A DNA stretch of 64,000 nucleotides, from the NCBI GenBank assembly GCA_010279815.1, contig QEOQ01000694.1, positions 322,231 to 386,230 on the forward strand, in the 5' to 3' direction. Every line of letters begins with the position of its first letter. Within the stretch, counting starts at the first letter, position 1. Made by a program: the position numbers and the translations under genes. Positions 24,113-35,949 of this stretch are shown here, one piece after another. This DNA is from Brachionus plicatilis (lineage: Eukaryota; Rotifera; Eurotatoria; Ploima; Brachionidae). The notes under the pieces were generated by a model, which saw nothing but the letters and a program-made list of their open reading frames with translations, was not told where the DNA came from and ran no database searches.

Positions 24113-25760
24113 ATGTCTGCCATTTCTGTGCTAAACCCCAAAGCCGAAATAGCCCGAGCATCGCACTCTCTGGCCATAAACATGTCCGCCGCAAGAGGCC
24201 TACAAGAAATTCTGAAGAGCAATCTCGGCCCCAAGGGAACCATGAAAATGTTGGTGAGTGGTTCGGGCGATATCAAGATAACCAAGGACGGCAATGTTTT
24301 GTTGCACGAAATGCAAATACAGCACCCAACCGCTTCTTTGATCGCCAGGACTGCCACCGCCCAGGATGATGTCACCGGTGACGGCACCACTTCTTCAGTC
24401 TTGATCATTGCCGAACTGCTCAAACAAGCGGACAACTACATATCCGAGGGTTTGCACCCGAGGATCATTGTCGAAGGCTTCGACATGGCCAGACAAAAGG
24501 CTCTGGAGGTTTTGGAGCGAGTCAAAGTGCCTTGCAAAGTGGACAGGGACGTGCTGACCCAAGTGGCGCGAAGCTCCCTACAGACCAAAGTCACTCCTGA
24601 ACTTGCTGAACACTTGACCAGCGTTGTCGTTGATGCAGTCCTGGACATTCACGAGGAAGGAAAGCCAATTGATTTGTTTATGGTTGAGATGATGGAAATG
24701 ATGCACAAGACCGAATCGGACACAAAACTTGTCCGGGGCTTGGTGTTAGATCATGGATCAAGACATCCAGACATGCCCAAAGCAGCCAGAGATGCGTTCA
24801 TTTTGACTGCTAACATTTCTCTTGAATACGAAAAAACTGAGGTTAACTCGGGCTTTTTTTACAAAAGCGCCGAGGAAAGAGACAAATTGGTGGCAGCTGA
24901 ACGAGCTTTTACCGATGAAAAAGTAAAAAAGATCATCGAGCTAAAGAAAAAGGTATGCGAAGGAACCAACAAGAGTTTTGTGCTCATCAACCAAAAGGGC
25001 ATTGATCCCGTTTCACTGGATTTGCTGGCTGCAGAGGGAATAATGGCTCTGCGACGAGCCAAGAGAAGAAACATGGAACGACTGACGCTGGCATGTGGCG
25101 GTGTTGCTGTCAATTCAGTGGATGACTTGTTGCCAGAGAACTTGGGCCATGCTGATGACGTGTACGAGCACGTTCTTGGCGAAGATAAATTCACTTATAT
25201 CGAGGGGTGCAAAAATCCAAAGTCAGTGACCGTTTTGATCAAGGCGCCAAACAAACACTCAATGATTCAGATAAAAGATGCTATCAAAGATGGACTCAAG
25301 GCTGTGGTCAATGCTATTGAGGACAGATTTATTGTTCCGGGCGCTGGAGCCTTTGAAATTGCCATCAGCGATGAATTGACAACATTTAAAGATAGTGTGA
25401 AAGGCAAAGCGAGATTAGGTGTGGCTGCTTTTGCCGAAGCAATGTTGGTTATACCAAAGACATTGGCGCAAAACGCTGGACATGATCAGCAATCAGTGCT
25501 CGTCGAGCTACATGATGCTCATGTGACTACTAAAAAATTGGTCGGTGTTGACCTGAAAACTGGTAATTTATTAATTAGTTAAAAAGTTATTAAGATGAGT
25601 AATTGTTTTATTAGGTGGTGCGTTGTGTCCAATTGAGCATGGTATTTTGGACAACTATAGAGTCAAGAGGCAAATTATTCACTCGGCTACCATTATTGCC
25701 AGCAATTTGTTGCTAGTTGATGAGATCATGCGGGCTGGCTTGTCATCTCTCAAGGGCTAA
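24113..25760 (+). CDS. CCT6A: T-complex protein 1 subunit zeta (CCT6)
   Basis: One of eight subunits of the cytosolic chaperonin TRiC/CCT, which folds actin, tubulin and other proteins with ATP. Two exons (24113-25562 and 25615-25760, intron 52 nt, phase 1) give 531 residues, the same length as the human protein. The nucleotide site is visible as LGPKGTMKM (38-46), KDGNVLL and GDGTTSSVL (89-97). Zeta-specific stretches include [59 protein letters not shown] and the end [16 protein letters not shown]. The start is the first ATG in frame after an A/T leader. Codons are richer in G+C than in the neighbours, as often seen in strongly expressed genes. Poly(A) signal at 25780. Confidence 0.98.
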
Positions 25761-25779
25761 ATATTAGTTTCATTTTTTT

Positions 25780-25785
25780 AATAAA
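25780..25785 (+). terminator. poly(A) signal of CCT6
   Basis: AATAAA 19 nt past the TAA stop of CCT6. Confidence 0.7.
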
Positions 25786-26042
25786 TCCATCGAACGAGCA
25801 ATTACATTGCACTATATTTATTAATTTAAAAAAAAAAAATAATCAAAAATTTTCTTATGCTTTTAACTTTTTTTTTCGTGGTCGATTTTACCTTCTCTAA
25901 AAAATAAATAAACAAAAATTAATACTCAACTTTTTGTCATCCATAAAGTAAAATAAAAACAATTAAAGAAATAATAAAAATAAAACTATAGTTATCCCAT
26001 ATCTTTTTTTTTCTTTATTCCAAATATTTTACCAGTTTTTAT

Positions 26043-26862
26043 CGGTCCTACTAAAATAATGACCCCCAAATTTTGAAAACTTCCTGAGCTAAAAATTTTT
26101 AACATGTCATTTAGTTAAAAATTTCCGTTCTTTTTCAAAAAAAAATAGTTTATTTCAATGATTTTTATATTTTTTCAAAATTGAATTTTTTTTAAATTTA
26201 AAAATCTGGTCCCCAATTTTATACGGCTGACCACCATTTTCTAATAATGTGTTTAGATTTAAATAAAAGACCTTAGTTATTTAGAGAATCGAATTTAAAA
26301 ATTCAAATACTACATACAATTCGATTCAGAATTTTGTAAGCTTTTTGATTATGATTTTAGTTTTCTTAATTTCTATATTATTTTTAGCAAAAAAACGAAA
26401 ATTTAGTTTTATTGAAACCTGATCAGCATTGTTTTTTTAAAGCATTTCACGAGCGTTCTAAAAATGTGCATAGATTTTGTCCAGGATGTTAAGTTTTTGA
26501 GATATTTCAAAAATTTTAATTCTGAAATAATTTTTATTTATTTATTAATGCAAGTTGTTCAAATAAAAGAAAAAAAAATGATTTTTTTTGTATATCTGTC
26601 AACAAGTTATGTAATTTTTTATTTTAGTTTGATCTTTAATTCTTTTATTTAAAAAACTTAAATAAATAAATAATGATATTCCGTATTGTAATTTTTGAAA
26701 TATCTCAAAAACTTAACATCCTGGAAAAAAACTCTTTGAATTTCAAAAAGAACATAACTTTTTTAACTAAATGTCATGATAAAACTTTAAAAATTAATTT
26801 GCTATGAAAAGTGTAGATAAGAAATTTTTTAAAATTTGGGAGTCAGTGTTTTAGTAGGACCA
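26043..26862. mobile_element. 820-bp inverted-repeat element, GGTCCTACTAAAA ends
   Basis: Left end GGTCCTACTAAAATAATGAC, right end the complement with a few changes. A second inner inverted pair (CCAGGATGTTAAGTTTTTGA near 26480, complement near 26700) makes it a nested fold-back. Flanks GTTTTTATC and ATTTTTTAT are similar and may be a decayed duplication. No transposase motif; lies just downstream of CCT6. Confidence 0.65.
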
Positions 26863-26918
26863 TTTTTTATTAAGTGAACTTATTTTAGCAATCCTATCCA
26901 AAACAAAAGCAAAAAAAA

Positions 26919-27850
26919 ATAATAATAATAATAATATTAAGCTGCAACAGTAACCATGACACCATGAATGGTTTTCTAATTGATTTGAATAACATTTCAA
27001 TTTGTAAAGTTTCAAAGTTAACCAACAGACCAGTGAACCTGTGTACTAAATACCGATTAACAACTCATTTAATCAATTTAAAAAAAATGAATTAGCTTTT
27101 ATTTTAATTGTTTACAAAAAGAAAAAAACTTTAATAATTTAAAGCTAAAATTTAAATTTTATTTTATTCAAAATCTATAAAAATAAAGAAAACTAGTACA
27201 TTAATCACAAAGCTTTAATTAATCTCGAGAAAAAAATTCAAATTTTTATTTTTTACTTTTAATATTTTTGACATTGATTTGATTACAATACAGATTCGCT
27301 CCGATTTTTCGTTCTCCAGATTTAAATCCCATTGAACTTTTATGGAAAGAGATAAAACAGATCATAAAAAAGATGGTGCTTACCATAGATGATGCGTCTT
27401 TGGCTATAAAAGAGTTCGAAAAATCCCTAACAATAGAAAAATTAAATAAATATATTATTCCTAGAGAATTTACCAATATTTTGGTAAATTGGTATTTTGG
27501 TACGGTTAGGCGCCGCTGATGGTTCAGTTTTAGGTCGCGACCTTAGGGGGCATGTCGTTTTTGAAATACCCACTGTACATCATTGTAGTTTTGAGAATCA
27601 TATTTGAAATTAAACAACTTAAATATTGCAAAATAAAAGCTTTTAGCCAGAGCTGTAGATTCCCATATAATGTTTTAAAAGAAAAAGACAGCATTTTTTT
27701 AATTCTATGCTGAAAAACAGTGCTTTTATAAAAAAATGTTTACACCATTGAAATTTCGAGCATCATTCAATTTAAGTTTTTTTTTTTTTTTAAGTTTCAA
27801 GGTTAATAAACAGGCTAGTGCTTCTGTTCATAAAAGATCAATTGACACTT
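26919..27850 (-). mobile_element. LINE 3'-end fragments, interrupted by a mariner relic
   Basis: The plus-strand (AAT)n run at 26919-26937 is the (ATT)n tail of a minus-strand non-LTR element. Next to it, 26985-27285 resembles the 3' part of the LINE at 27960-29600 (shared TTAATTAATCTCGA and GACATTG strings). The copy is broken at about 27286 by a mariner-like fragment and resumes at 27576 with CATCATTGTAGTTTTGAGAA, which also occurs at 28330. A further piece of the same end follows at 27670-27850. Confidence 0.65.
27286..27575 (+). pseudogene. Tc1/mariner-type transposase C-terminal fragment plus right TIR
   Basis: The frame from about 27286 to the TGA at 27517-27519 reads FAPIFRSPDLNPIELLWKEI and on to IKEFEKSLTIEKLNKYI, the catalytic third-acid region typical of Tc1/mariner/IS630 DDE transposases (PDLNPIE-x-W). 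After the stop, 27546-27575 ends ...GAAATACCCACTG followed by TA, which looks like a right terminal repeat at a TA target. The N-terminal part and left end are missing. Confidence 0.75.
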
Positions 27851-27959
27851 CATTTATTCAAATAAATTTAAATTTAATACATTTTAAATAAAAAGAATAA
27901 AATTAAAATTTAGTTTAATTGTATATTAAAAAATAATAAAAAAAAAAATTAGTTGAAAA

Positions 27960-29600
27960 AATTGTTTCAATTAAAATTTTTTAATTTTTTTCCAAAATCT
28001 GTAAAAATTAAGTTACTATTATTAAATATTGAAAGCTTAAATGTAGAAAATTTCAACATTGATCTCTTGATCACAAAACTTTTAATTAATCTCGAATAAG
28101 AATATCCAAATGCTTTTTCTCTTTTAATTGTTTTTGACATTGGTTCGATTAGATTTCCTCTATTCCTTAAATTATAACTTAAATTTCTTGAGTCATTTCT
28201 TTTTAATTGAACTTTAAGATTTTTAGGTGAATTATGATAAAACAATATTTTATAAGAAAAAGAAAGCATATTGTTAAAAATTCTATGCTGAAAAGCATAC
28301 AAATTGTATTTTTCCAAAAAATTGTTAACATCATTGTAGTTTTGAGAATCATATTTGAATATAAACAACTTAAATATTGCAAAATAATAGCTTATAGCCA
28401 GTTTGATTATTGCATCTTTTAAGAAATAACACAAAAGAGATGAGCAATAATCAAAATAAGGCAAAATAAAAGTTTTGAAAAATTGTATTATTACTGATGT
28501 AGATAGATAAAAGAGTCTTTTTATTCAGAACAATTTTTTGCTATCAATTAAAAAAATTCTACAAGCAAGCTTTGAAAAATTTAGATCATGATCTATTTTA
28601 AAACCTAAAAGAACTATATCAGTAAAAACTTGCATATTTTTTCCACATAAATTTATTTTATCCGGGATCTTTTTATGGAAAAACATCATACAAAATGTTT
28701 TAGTCCAGTTAATATCAATTTTGTTATAAAAGCACCAATTACTTAGGTTTTCAATGTTTTTATGAAAGTTTGTTTTAAAATCCTTATCTGAGTGACTAAT
28801 TGTCGTGTCATCTTCAAACATTTTTATACAAGGATTTTTTAATTGTAATCTAAACAGTTTAAATATTGAAAAATAATAATTATAGCCAGTTTAATTATTG
28901 CATCTATTGAAAAATAACACAAAAGAAATGAGAAATAACCAAAATAAGGCAATGTAAAATTTTTGGTCAAATTTCATTTTTCAAATTTGATCAGAACATT
29001 TTTAAATGCGTAATTAAATTACATCGCAGATTTTAACATATTTATAACATTTCAAAGCTTTATTTTTAAATTTTTGAAACAGAATTGTTTAAATGCATGA
29101 AATCTAATTTCGCATTTAAAATGTTTTGACCAAATTTGAAAAATGAAATCTGATCAAAAATTTTACTTTGCTCAAAATAAGGTAAAATAAAGGTTTTGAA
29201 AAATATTTTTATACCATTATTACTTAGGTATCCATGAAGTGCTGTTTGACATGAATGCCTAGGTCTACAACTATGTTGAGCATTAAAACAGACATCATTT
29301 GATTTTAAGTAAATTGAGGTTTGTTTAGCTAAAAGCTTTTCAAACATTTTTGCAATAGGAGAGGACTGAAATAGCTCTTTAATTATTAATGTCTGGTTAT
29401 TACTTTTATTTTTTAACTGCTTAATTTTAAGGGCTTACAATTGATAATTTCCAATCATCACGGACATTTTTTAACTTTAGTCACTCATAAAAAAGCTGAT
29501 TTAGCAAGGGTAAAAATATTTCAAGAAGACCTTTTAAAATTCCTGAATGAATGCCAATAGAACCAAGCGAGTTAGAAGAGGGTCATTCAGAGCTTTTTTA
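27960..29600 (-). pseudogene. degenerate jockey-like LINE reverse transcriptase
   Basis: Read from high to low coordinates on the minus strand. About 29590-29420: SLGSIGIHSGILKGLLEIFL and RDDWKLSIVSP. 29347-29066: MFEKLLAKQ and NAQHSCRPRHSCQTALHG (RT motifs 1-2). There the sequence jumps to KTFILPYF, a C-terminal block, indicating an internal deletion. 28821-28525: FEDDTTIS in place of the catalytic FADD box, then LSNWCFYNKIDINWTKTFCM. 28464-27967: the C-terminal block again (MPYFDYCSSLLCYF, LSYNLRNRGNLIEPM, FGYSYSRLIKSFV). Stops and frameshifts separate the blocks, so it is dead; at least two copies seem collapsed together. Confidence 0.8.
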
Positions 29601-30664
29601 AGAGGGTGTCCCTGAACACTATGCAATCAGGTTTTTTGCACGGCGAAAATGTATCCTATCTCCAATACTCTTTCTGACACTCATTGATTTTATACAATTT
29701 TTGATTAAATCCTTGTCTTTATTAATTTTTTTAAACACTAATAAAAAATTAAAAATGATAAGTAAATAGGTTTTGAAACCTACATCCACATAGGTACGCC
29801 TGTGTCACATACTACTACTAATGGGTGAACCATAATTCTTTGCACAAAATTCAAATTGAAAAAAAAATATGATAGGAATAAAGCAAATTCTTGAAACTTT
29901 GTGAACATAAAGATTATTATGTGTTGTGCAAAAAATCATAGTTTGCTAAAATTTTGAATTGTTTCTATGACTAAGGCATCCTTTGATACATATGCTCCTA
30001 TTTAAATAGTTTGTCCTAATTTAAAAATAAAAAAATCACTTTTTAAATCATGCTAGTTTATTCAAAATCATTTTCTCTTTCAAATGGTATCCTTGAAGTA
30101 TTTTTGACTTATATTGATCAAAAGTAATTCTAAAAAAACTGTAAAAAATGACTGAAGTTGAAAATTATTGAGAAATAATCTGTAGAATTTGCAGGCCAGT
30201 ACTTTTTTTCTAAAAATTTAGATAAATTGTTTTTACTCCAATTTTGAGATCTGGTTGATGTATGAGCGGTAGCGCCATCTTGTTGGTATATTCATTTTTC
30301 ACCACCAATAGATATCTTCCTAGTAAGACGTCTCCGCAAGCATGCTTGCCGTAGCTTATATATTATTATTATTATTACTTGTTTGAATAAATTTTATTTC
30401 TAAATAAATTTTTTTTGAACCTTTTTTTGCGAAGCTTGCAATTGAACAGGTTTTTATCGCTTTTGGCAAGTCTGTTAGTTGCATGAAAATACTAAGTAAT
30501 ATTACCAACTTAGAGGTTTTTCATCTATCTTCTTAACTCTTCCAATGATTCACATTCGTATGTTTTAGTAGTAAATGTTTTATTTTTTGGTAATGCTTCA
30601 GCGTAATCGGCTATATCATTAAATTGGCTTTAAATTAAAATAAAAATTAAAAATAACTGTACGT
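29601..30664. other. no gene seen; possible retroelement end
   Basis: A/T-rich, no coding frame. At about 30265-30385 a G+C-richer stretch ends in AGCTTATATATTATTATT, that is a short unit followed by (ATT)n, similar to the ends at 45840-45925 and (reversed) 57372-57440. These are probably 3' ends of LINE- or SINE-type elements. Confidence 0.4.
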
Positions 30665-30813
30665 ATTTTGTTCTTCGAGTCTTCCTTTCCTCGACTCTTT
30701 CTTTTCTTCAACTCTTCTTAAAGAAAATTGGGGAAAGGAAAAGTTAAGGAAGAGTTGAGGAAGAGCCGAGGAAAGGAAATGTACAAGTAAGTTTTAAATT
30801 GTACTGTATTCTA
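30665..30813. repeat. purine/pyrimidine fold-back repeat, copy 2
   Basis: Left half TTCGAGTCTTCCTTTCCTCG, right half GAGGAAGAGCCGAGGAAAGG, which are complementary. It continues into TGTACAAGTAAGTTTTAAAT, the mirror of the start of copy 1 at 376, so the two copies are in opposite orientation. Confidence 0.6.
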
Positions 30814-31074
30814 AGAGAACTAAGCAATTATACAAACTTTTTTAAATTTATTATTTGTTTATTAAAAAGTGTTATTTTCTTAATTTTACGTAAAATGATG
30901 TAAAAAAGAGTAATAAAGTGTAATGTTTTTTATCAAAAATTGTCTTATAAAATTCAAATTTTTATTAATTTTTCACTTTTTCCTCTGAAATTCTGTTTTT
31001 TTTGGCCGTAAGCGTTCTTGACAAAACTTTCTTAAACTAGTGTAATTTTACGTAAAATTACGCGAAATTATTTT

Positions 31075-31536
31075 GGGGAACGGACATAATCTCGAAAAAA
31101 AAAATCTCGAAAAGTTAATTAGTGTCTATTCTCGAATAAAAAAATCTCGAAAAAAAAAGTCTTATCAATTAATTTTTAATGCTTCACACATCCCATCAAT
31201 GAATAAATCAATCCGATCTTTTTGATAATTAGTGACTAGTTGTTTGATACATCTATCCTTTTTTTTTTGAATTCTTGATTGACTAGATATAGTTTCACCA
31301 CTTAGAACTTGAATTAGATCAGCCTCCATGTAACTTTGCTCCAATCTAAATAGTTCAACAACCTTGTTGATTGTCAAATTATTCCTAGCATCTGGTTTTA
31401 TGCGAGAGTGCTATGACTCAACGTTGTTGTTGGTTCTTATTGTTTTCGAGATTTTTCAAATTATAATTTTCGAGATTTAACTTGTCGAGATTTTTACCTT
31501 TCGAGATTTTTTTTTTCGATATTATGTCACACGTCC
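31075..31536 (-). mobile_element. MULE remnant with TCTCGA-repeat arms and transposase tail
   Basis: The insertion is flanked by ATTATTTT on both sides (31067-31074, 31537-31544). Ends GGGGAACGGACATAAT and, inverted, GGACGTGTGACATAAT. The arms hold four to five copies of TCTCGAAAA. Inside, the minus strand reads RTNNNVES, a TAG stop where MULE transposases have Trp, then HSRIKPDARNN and, to 31165, a tail with RLEQSYMEADLIQVL. RTNN-x-VE-x-WH is a hallmark of MULE transposase C-termini. Only the tail remains, so it cannot move by itself. Confidence 0.75.
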
Positions 31537-31842
31537 ATTATTTTATCTTACATTTTCTTACATACAAGAAATGATGTAATAGTATGTAAGTTTAACTTGA
31601 AACATTGTAGTTAAAAATATTGGATTTCTATTAATTTTAGTGTTGATTAGTTTATTATGTACAATCTTAATAACTGAGGAATAAATTAAAAATTTAGGGT
31701 ATCTCATTTTAAAAAATTGTGGTGTCGTTTTTAATGGTCCAAAAAAAAGTGTCTAGATACATTTTCCCCACAATTTTGTTCCCCACTTTATTTTTTCCCC
31801 ACCGTTCATTTTACCCGCTTTAAATTTTTCCCGCTTTACATA

Positions 31843-33644
31843 CAGTGTTTAAAGTTAAACTGTATAATGGGTAAGATTACGTTATTTTACGTAATTTTAC
31901 GTCAGAAAATGTAGGCTTACACCAGTTTAAGTAAGTTTGGACGAAAACGCTTACGGCCAAAAAAAATTGAATTTTAGAGGAATAAGTGGAAAATAAATAA
32001 AAATATTTGAATCTTATAAAAAAATTTTTGAAAAAAAAACATTACACTTTATTACATTTTTTTACATCATTTTACGTTAAATTACACAATTTAATGTAAT
32101 AATATTTACCGTAAACTCGCCCAAACAACCCCGGGGGTACAAATCGTAAATTTGTTTTTTTACCAGGCATCTAACACGTGTTTTGAATTTTTAGGAAAAT
32201 ACTTTTACTTCGACATAAAAACTAAAAATTGGGTTTTAAGTGGGCATTAAATGAGTCAAAAATGAATATTTTTATTTGATTTTAAAAAAAAATAAATTTT
32301 ATTTGAAAAATGACTTTTTTGTTTTAATGCGTGCACTAAATATGAATTTTTGGAATTTTTGCATGCTTTTTATTTTAAGCTCGAAATAAAATATTAGCTA
32401 AAATTAAATTCTCAAAATGAGTGTAACGCCAACTAAAACGAAAACTGGTACTAGACGTCGTTTTACGAATCATTTTAAGTCTGATTGATTGGTTGATTGT
32501 TTGAAGCATGATTTCCACTTCCATCTTTCTGTGCTGAACTGATTTCTCTAAGTTCTTTTTGTTGGCGATAAAATAATACAACTTTAGANNNNNNNNNNNN
32601 NNNNNNNNNNNNNNNNNNNNNNNNNNNNNNNNNNNNNNNNNNNNNNNNNNNNNNNNNNNNNNNNNNNNNNNNNNNNNNNNNNNNNNNNNNNNNNNNNNNN
32701 NNNNNNNNNNNNNNNNNNNNNNNNNNNNNNNNNNNNNNNNNNNNNNNNNNNNNNNNNNNNNNNNNNNNNNNNNNNNNNNNNNNNNNNNNNNNNNNNNNNN
32801 NNNNNNNNNNNNNNNNNNNNNNNNNNNNNNNNNNNNNNNNNNNNNNNNNNNNNNNNNNNNNNNNNNNNNNNNNNNNNNNNNNNNNNNNNNNNNNNNNNNN
32901 NNNNNNNNNNNNNNNNNNNNNNNNNNNNNNNNNNNNNNNNNNNNNNNNNNNNNNNNNNNNNNNNNNNNNNNNNNNNNNNNNNNNNNNNNNNNNNNNNNNN
33001 NNNNNNNNNNNNNNNNNNNNNNNNNNNNNNNNNNNNNNNNNNNNNNNNNNNNNNNNNNNNNNNNNNNNNNNNNNNNNNNNNNNNNNNNNNNNNNNNNNNN
33101 NNNNNNNNNNNNNNNNNNNNNNNNNNNNNNNNNNNNNNNNNNNNNNNNNNNNNNNNAAAAATAAAAACACAATTTTCGCAATTAAAAATGATTCGAAAAG
33201 TGAAAAAAAAAATTAAATGTAAATCAGTGAAATCTTATTTGGACTAATTGGGTGATTTTTCGGACCAATAGGGTTAAATATATTGAATCATTTTTAATTG
33301 CAAAAATTGTGTTTTTATTTTTAAAATCATCTTTTGGCAAAAGAAAAAAAAGGACTTTACTAATATTTACATAAGTTTAGAAAATATAACAAAAAATTAA
33401 ATATTATTACATTAAATTGTGTAATTTAACGTAAAATGATGTAAAAAAATGTAATAAAGTGTAATGTTTTTTTTTCAAAAATTTTTTTATAAGATTCAAA
33501 TATTTTTATTTATTTTCCACTTATTCCTCTAAAATTCAATTTTTTTTTGGCCGTAACCGTTTTCGGCCAAACTTACTTAAACTGGTGTAATATTACGTAA
33601 AATAACATAATCTTACCCATTATACAGTTTAACTTTAAACACTG
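31843..33644. mobile_element. 1.8-kb element with about 250-bp TIRs and TA duplication
   Basis: Starts CAGTGTTTAAAGTTAAACTG and ends with the complement, flanked by TA (31841-31842, 33645-33646). The arms 31843-32110 and about 33400-33644 are close inverted copies, sharing GGCCGTAA and ATGATGTAAAAAAATGTAAT. A third, partial copy of the same arm lies at about 30885-31074 and 31545-31600 and is split by the MULE at 31075. An inner inverted pair sits at 33160-33196 and 33283-33318. Most of the interior is an assembly gap, so coding content is unknown. Confidence 0.7.
32589..33156. other. assembly gap
   Basis: 568 bases of N inside the 31843-33644 element; likely a repeat the assembler could not resolve. 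Confidence 1.
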
Positions 33645-33808
33645 TATTCCCCACTTTAAGGCGGATAACAGTTATCCAAAAGAAAACCTTTTTAATATAA
33701 TATTTAATGATAAAATTAATTAAACAACAGGAAAAAAGTACAAAATTTAGTAAAAAAAATGCAAAAATTACCATTTTACAATAACTGATTCAAATTTTTT
33801 TTCTTTGT

Positions 33809-34027
33809 TCAATATTTCGGTACATCCAAAATCTTGTAAAGAATTAAATTTAATAAAAAAAATTGAATTGTTTGTCGCATTCGAGCTTGATAGAATTTGT
33901 ATTTAAATGGATCTCTTCCATACGCCAACATTTGATAATATGCAACACAAGACAGACCACAATCATTTGGACCTACTTGAGGTTCGCGTTGACTAAACTT
34001 CTGATAATTTCTTTCCGGATACATCAT
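33809..34027 (-). pseudogene. C48 (Ulp1-like) cysteine protease fragment of a transposon
   Basis: The frame reads QREPQVGPNDCGLSCVAYYQ, then MLAYGRDPFKYKFYQARMRQ. Q-x-GPNDCG with the catalytic Cys in DCG, followed by DP-x5-F-x-Q-x-MR, is the C-terminal core of Ulp1/SENP-like proteases carried by several animal DNA transposons. The His and Asp part of the site lies upstream and is broken (in-frame TAA a few codons before MMYPERNY). Inactive relic; the host element is probably bounded by the TTTTCCCCAC repeats near 31770 and 34130. Confidence 0.65.
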
Positions 34028-34793
34028 ACGAAGAATACGACTAAGATTAGCAAGAAGTTATTAATCCGGATATTCGGTGGTCATTTTAATAGAATTATTT
34101 TTTTGACTAAACGGGGAAAATGTAAGTGGGGAAAATGCTACTAAATCAAAAAAATTTGTTACTTTTTTATTTCTGTAAAGTGATGGGAGAGTGAATTTGG
34201 GCACAATTTTTATCTGGAATACTACAATTTATTTAAAATTGTTAAAATACAGTAAAAATATGATAACTTAACGAAATTTTTAAATATTAAAAATAAAAAA
34301 TTGTTAAATATATTGATAAATTAAAATTTTATTGATAACGATTATTGATTTGAGAAGTTAATTTTGCAATATAAAAAAATGGTATGTTGAATGTTTTATT
34401 TAATTATTATTGTGTTTTTATCAAAGTATAACTAAAAATGCAAAAAAAATTTTGATACATAAAATTTTTGTCTGAAATCACTAAATTTAAATAATAATAA
34501 TAAAAATAACAAAAATAACAAAAGTTTATTAATAAATTAAAATGACTCAAAATTAAATAAATTGTGAATTTGTTGATTATTTTAAAAAAATTTTTTATCA
34601 ATTTTCATTTTGAAAAATTTATTAATGTTTTTTTCGAGGAAAAAAATTGCTTCCAACTTCACCTTCATTAAAATGATACAGAAATTTTTTCAAAAAATAA
34701 AATTTTCAGCGGTTCTTTGACATTTCCTGAATTAACAATGAGTATTTTCAAGGTATCAATATATTCTAGGGTATATAATGCACTCAAGTAGCT

Positions 34794-35149
34794 GGGGTTG
34801 TGAAGTTGGTTTCAATTCGATCATTTCAGTTCAGAAAAACTTGAATAACTTTTTTACTAAAACAGATAATTTAGTTTTATAAAATGCTCAAATATAAGCA
34901 AATTTGCTTAATTCAGTAAAATAAGTCTGCAAAATACTCTGCAATTTTATGCATTTTGCACGCCATTTAAAAGTATTCAAATCAATTGTGCACTTACTTT
35001 GCAGAGTTTTTGCAGACATGTATTTTCGGATTAAGCAAAGTTGCTTAAACATTAAGCATTTTACAGAACTAAATTATTCTTTATAGTAAAAAAGTTATTC
35101 AAATTTTTCTGAATTGAAACGATCGAATTGAAATGAACTTCACAGCCCC
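34794..35149. mobile_element. palindromic MITE with perfect 9-bp duplication (MULE-type)
   Basis: 356 bp. Left end GGGGTTGTGAAGTTGGTTTC, right end the complement of GGGGCTGTGAAGTTCATTTC. CAAGTAGCT lies directly on both sides (34785-34793, 35150-35158). The centre carries TGCAGA/TCTGCA and GCTTAA/TTAAGC units, as in the 15203 element. Confidence 0.88.
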
Positions 35150-35158
35150 CAAGTAGCT

Positions 35159-35920
35159 TAGCAAGACAGCTTGTCAAACGGATTGATCGGTAATTATGTG
35201 GGATGCAATTTGAGCAGGACTTTTTAAAGATCATAGTTATACGTCCTGTTATCCATTCTCTCAGGATTCTAACTTAATGAAAACTTTGATTGAGAGTTCA
35301 TAAATATCAAAGAGAGGATTTGAGGATAAATTTCGAAGCATAAGATAGCGCATTCGGTCAGGCCATGGCAACGCCGGTCCATAATATAATTTAATGAATA
35401 ATGAAGGACTCCTTTTGTCCTGGACGTGATTTGGTTACTTTGAATTTATATTAATTTTTATTTTGTTTTTAATTTCTTGTTTTGTTTTAAGTGATTAATT
35501 AAATCTTATCTATCTATGATGGTTCTTTTTTTTTAAGTTAAAAAAATTTAAATAGAGGGCATTTAAAATTAGAGATCTAAATTTTTTTTAAAACAAAATA
35601 TCATTGATACATAGCTTTATAATAAAAAAAATAAAAAAAAAATTCTTTAAAATCAATCAAATTAATAATAATAAATTACAATAAAGATTCAAATTTGAAT
35701 AGATTTTATAATGTAGCCAAACAAAACGCATTCGAACATCAGCACCTTATTCGAACATTTAAACATCATTCACCGAAAAAAAAAGATTTATTTTCAAATA
35801 CTTAAAAGTTTTAATAACAAACAGAAAATAAAGATTACAACAAGGAATAATCTACTTTAGAAAAAAAAAAAAAATTAACAAACAATCCAATCATTTTAGA
35901 AAAAAAAGAGGATTTTTAAC
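35159..35920. other. intergenic, no gene seen
   Basis: Downstream of CPSF6. The first 260 bases are richer in G+C (around CCATGGCAACGCCGGTCC) and might be a retroelement end; the rest is A/T-rich. No coding frame recognised. Confidence 0.4.
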
Positions 35921-35926
35921 TTTATT
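35921..35926 (-). terminator. poly(A) signal of CPSF6
   Basis: Minus-strand AATAAA about 24 nt beyond the CPSF6 stop codon. Confidence 0.6.
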
Positions 35927-35949
35927 AATTAAAATAATTTTTAAATGAA

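Larger units (their letters stand above)
31760..34140. repeat. outer inverted repeats with TTTTCCCCAC motif
   Basis: Left: TAGATACATTTTCCCCAC followed by three more CCCCAC/CCCGC blocks up to about 31840. Right: the complement of TAGTAGCATTTTCCCCAC with a second TTTTCCCC. They enclose both the TA-flanked element and the C48 fragment, suggesting an older element into which the 31843 element inserted. No clear duplication found. Confidence 0.45.

Noticed and set aside
24088..25194. Minus-strand frames over CCT6
   Set aside because: Antisense shadows of a strongly supported chaperonin gene.
32375..33181. Frames running through the second run of N
   Set aside because: Same artefact of N codons; readable ends show nothing recognisable.
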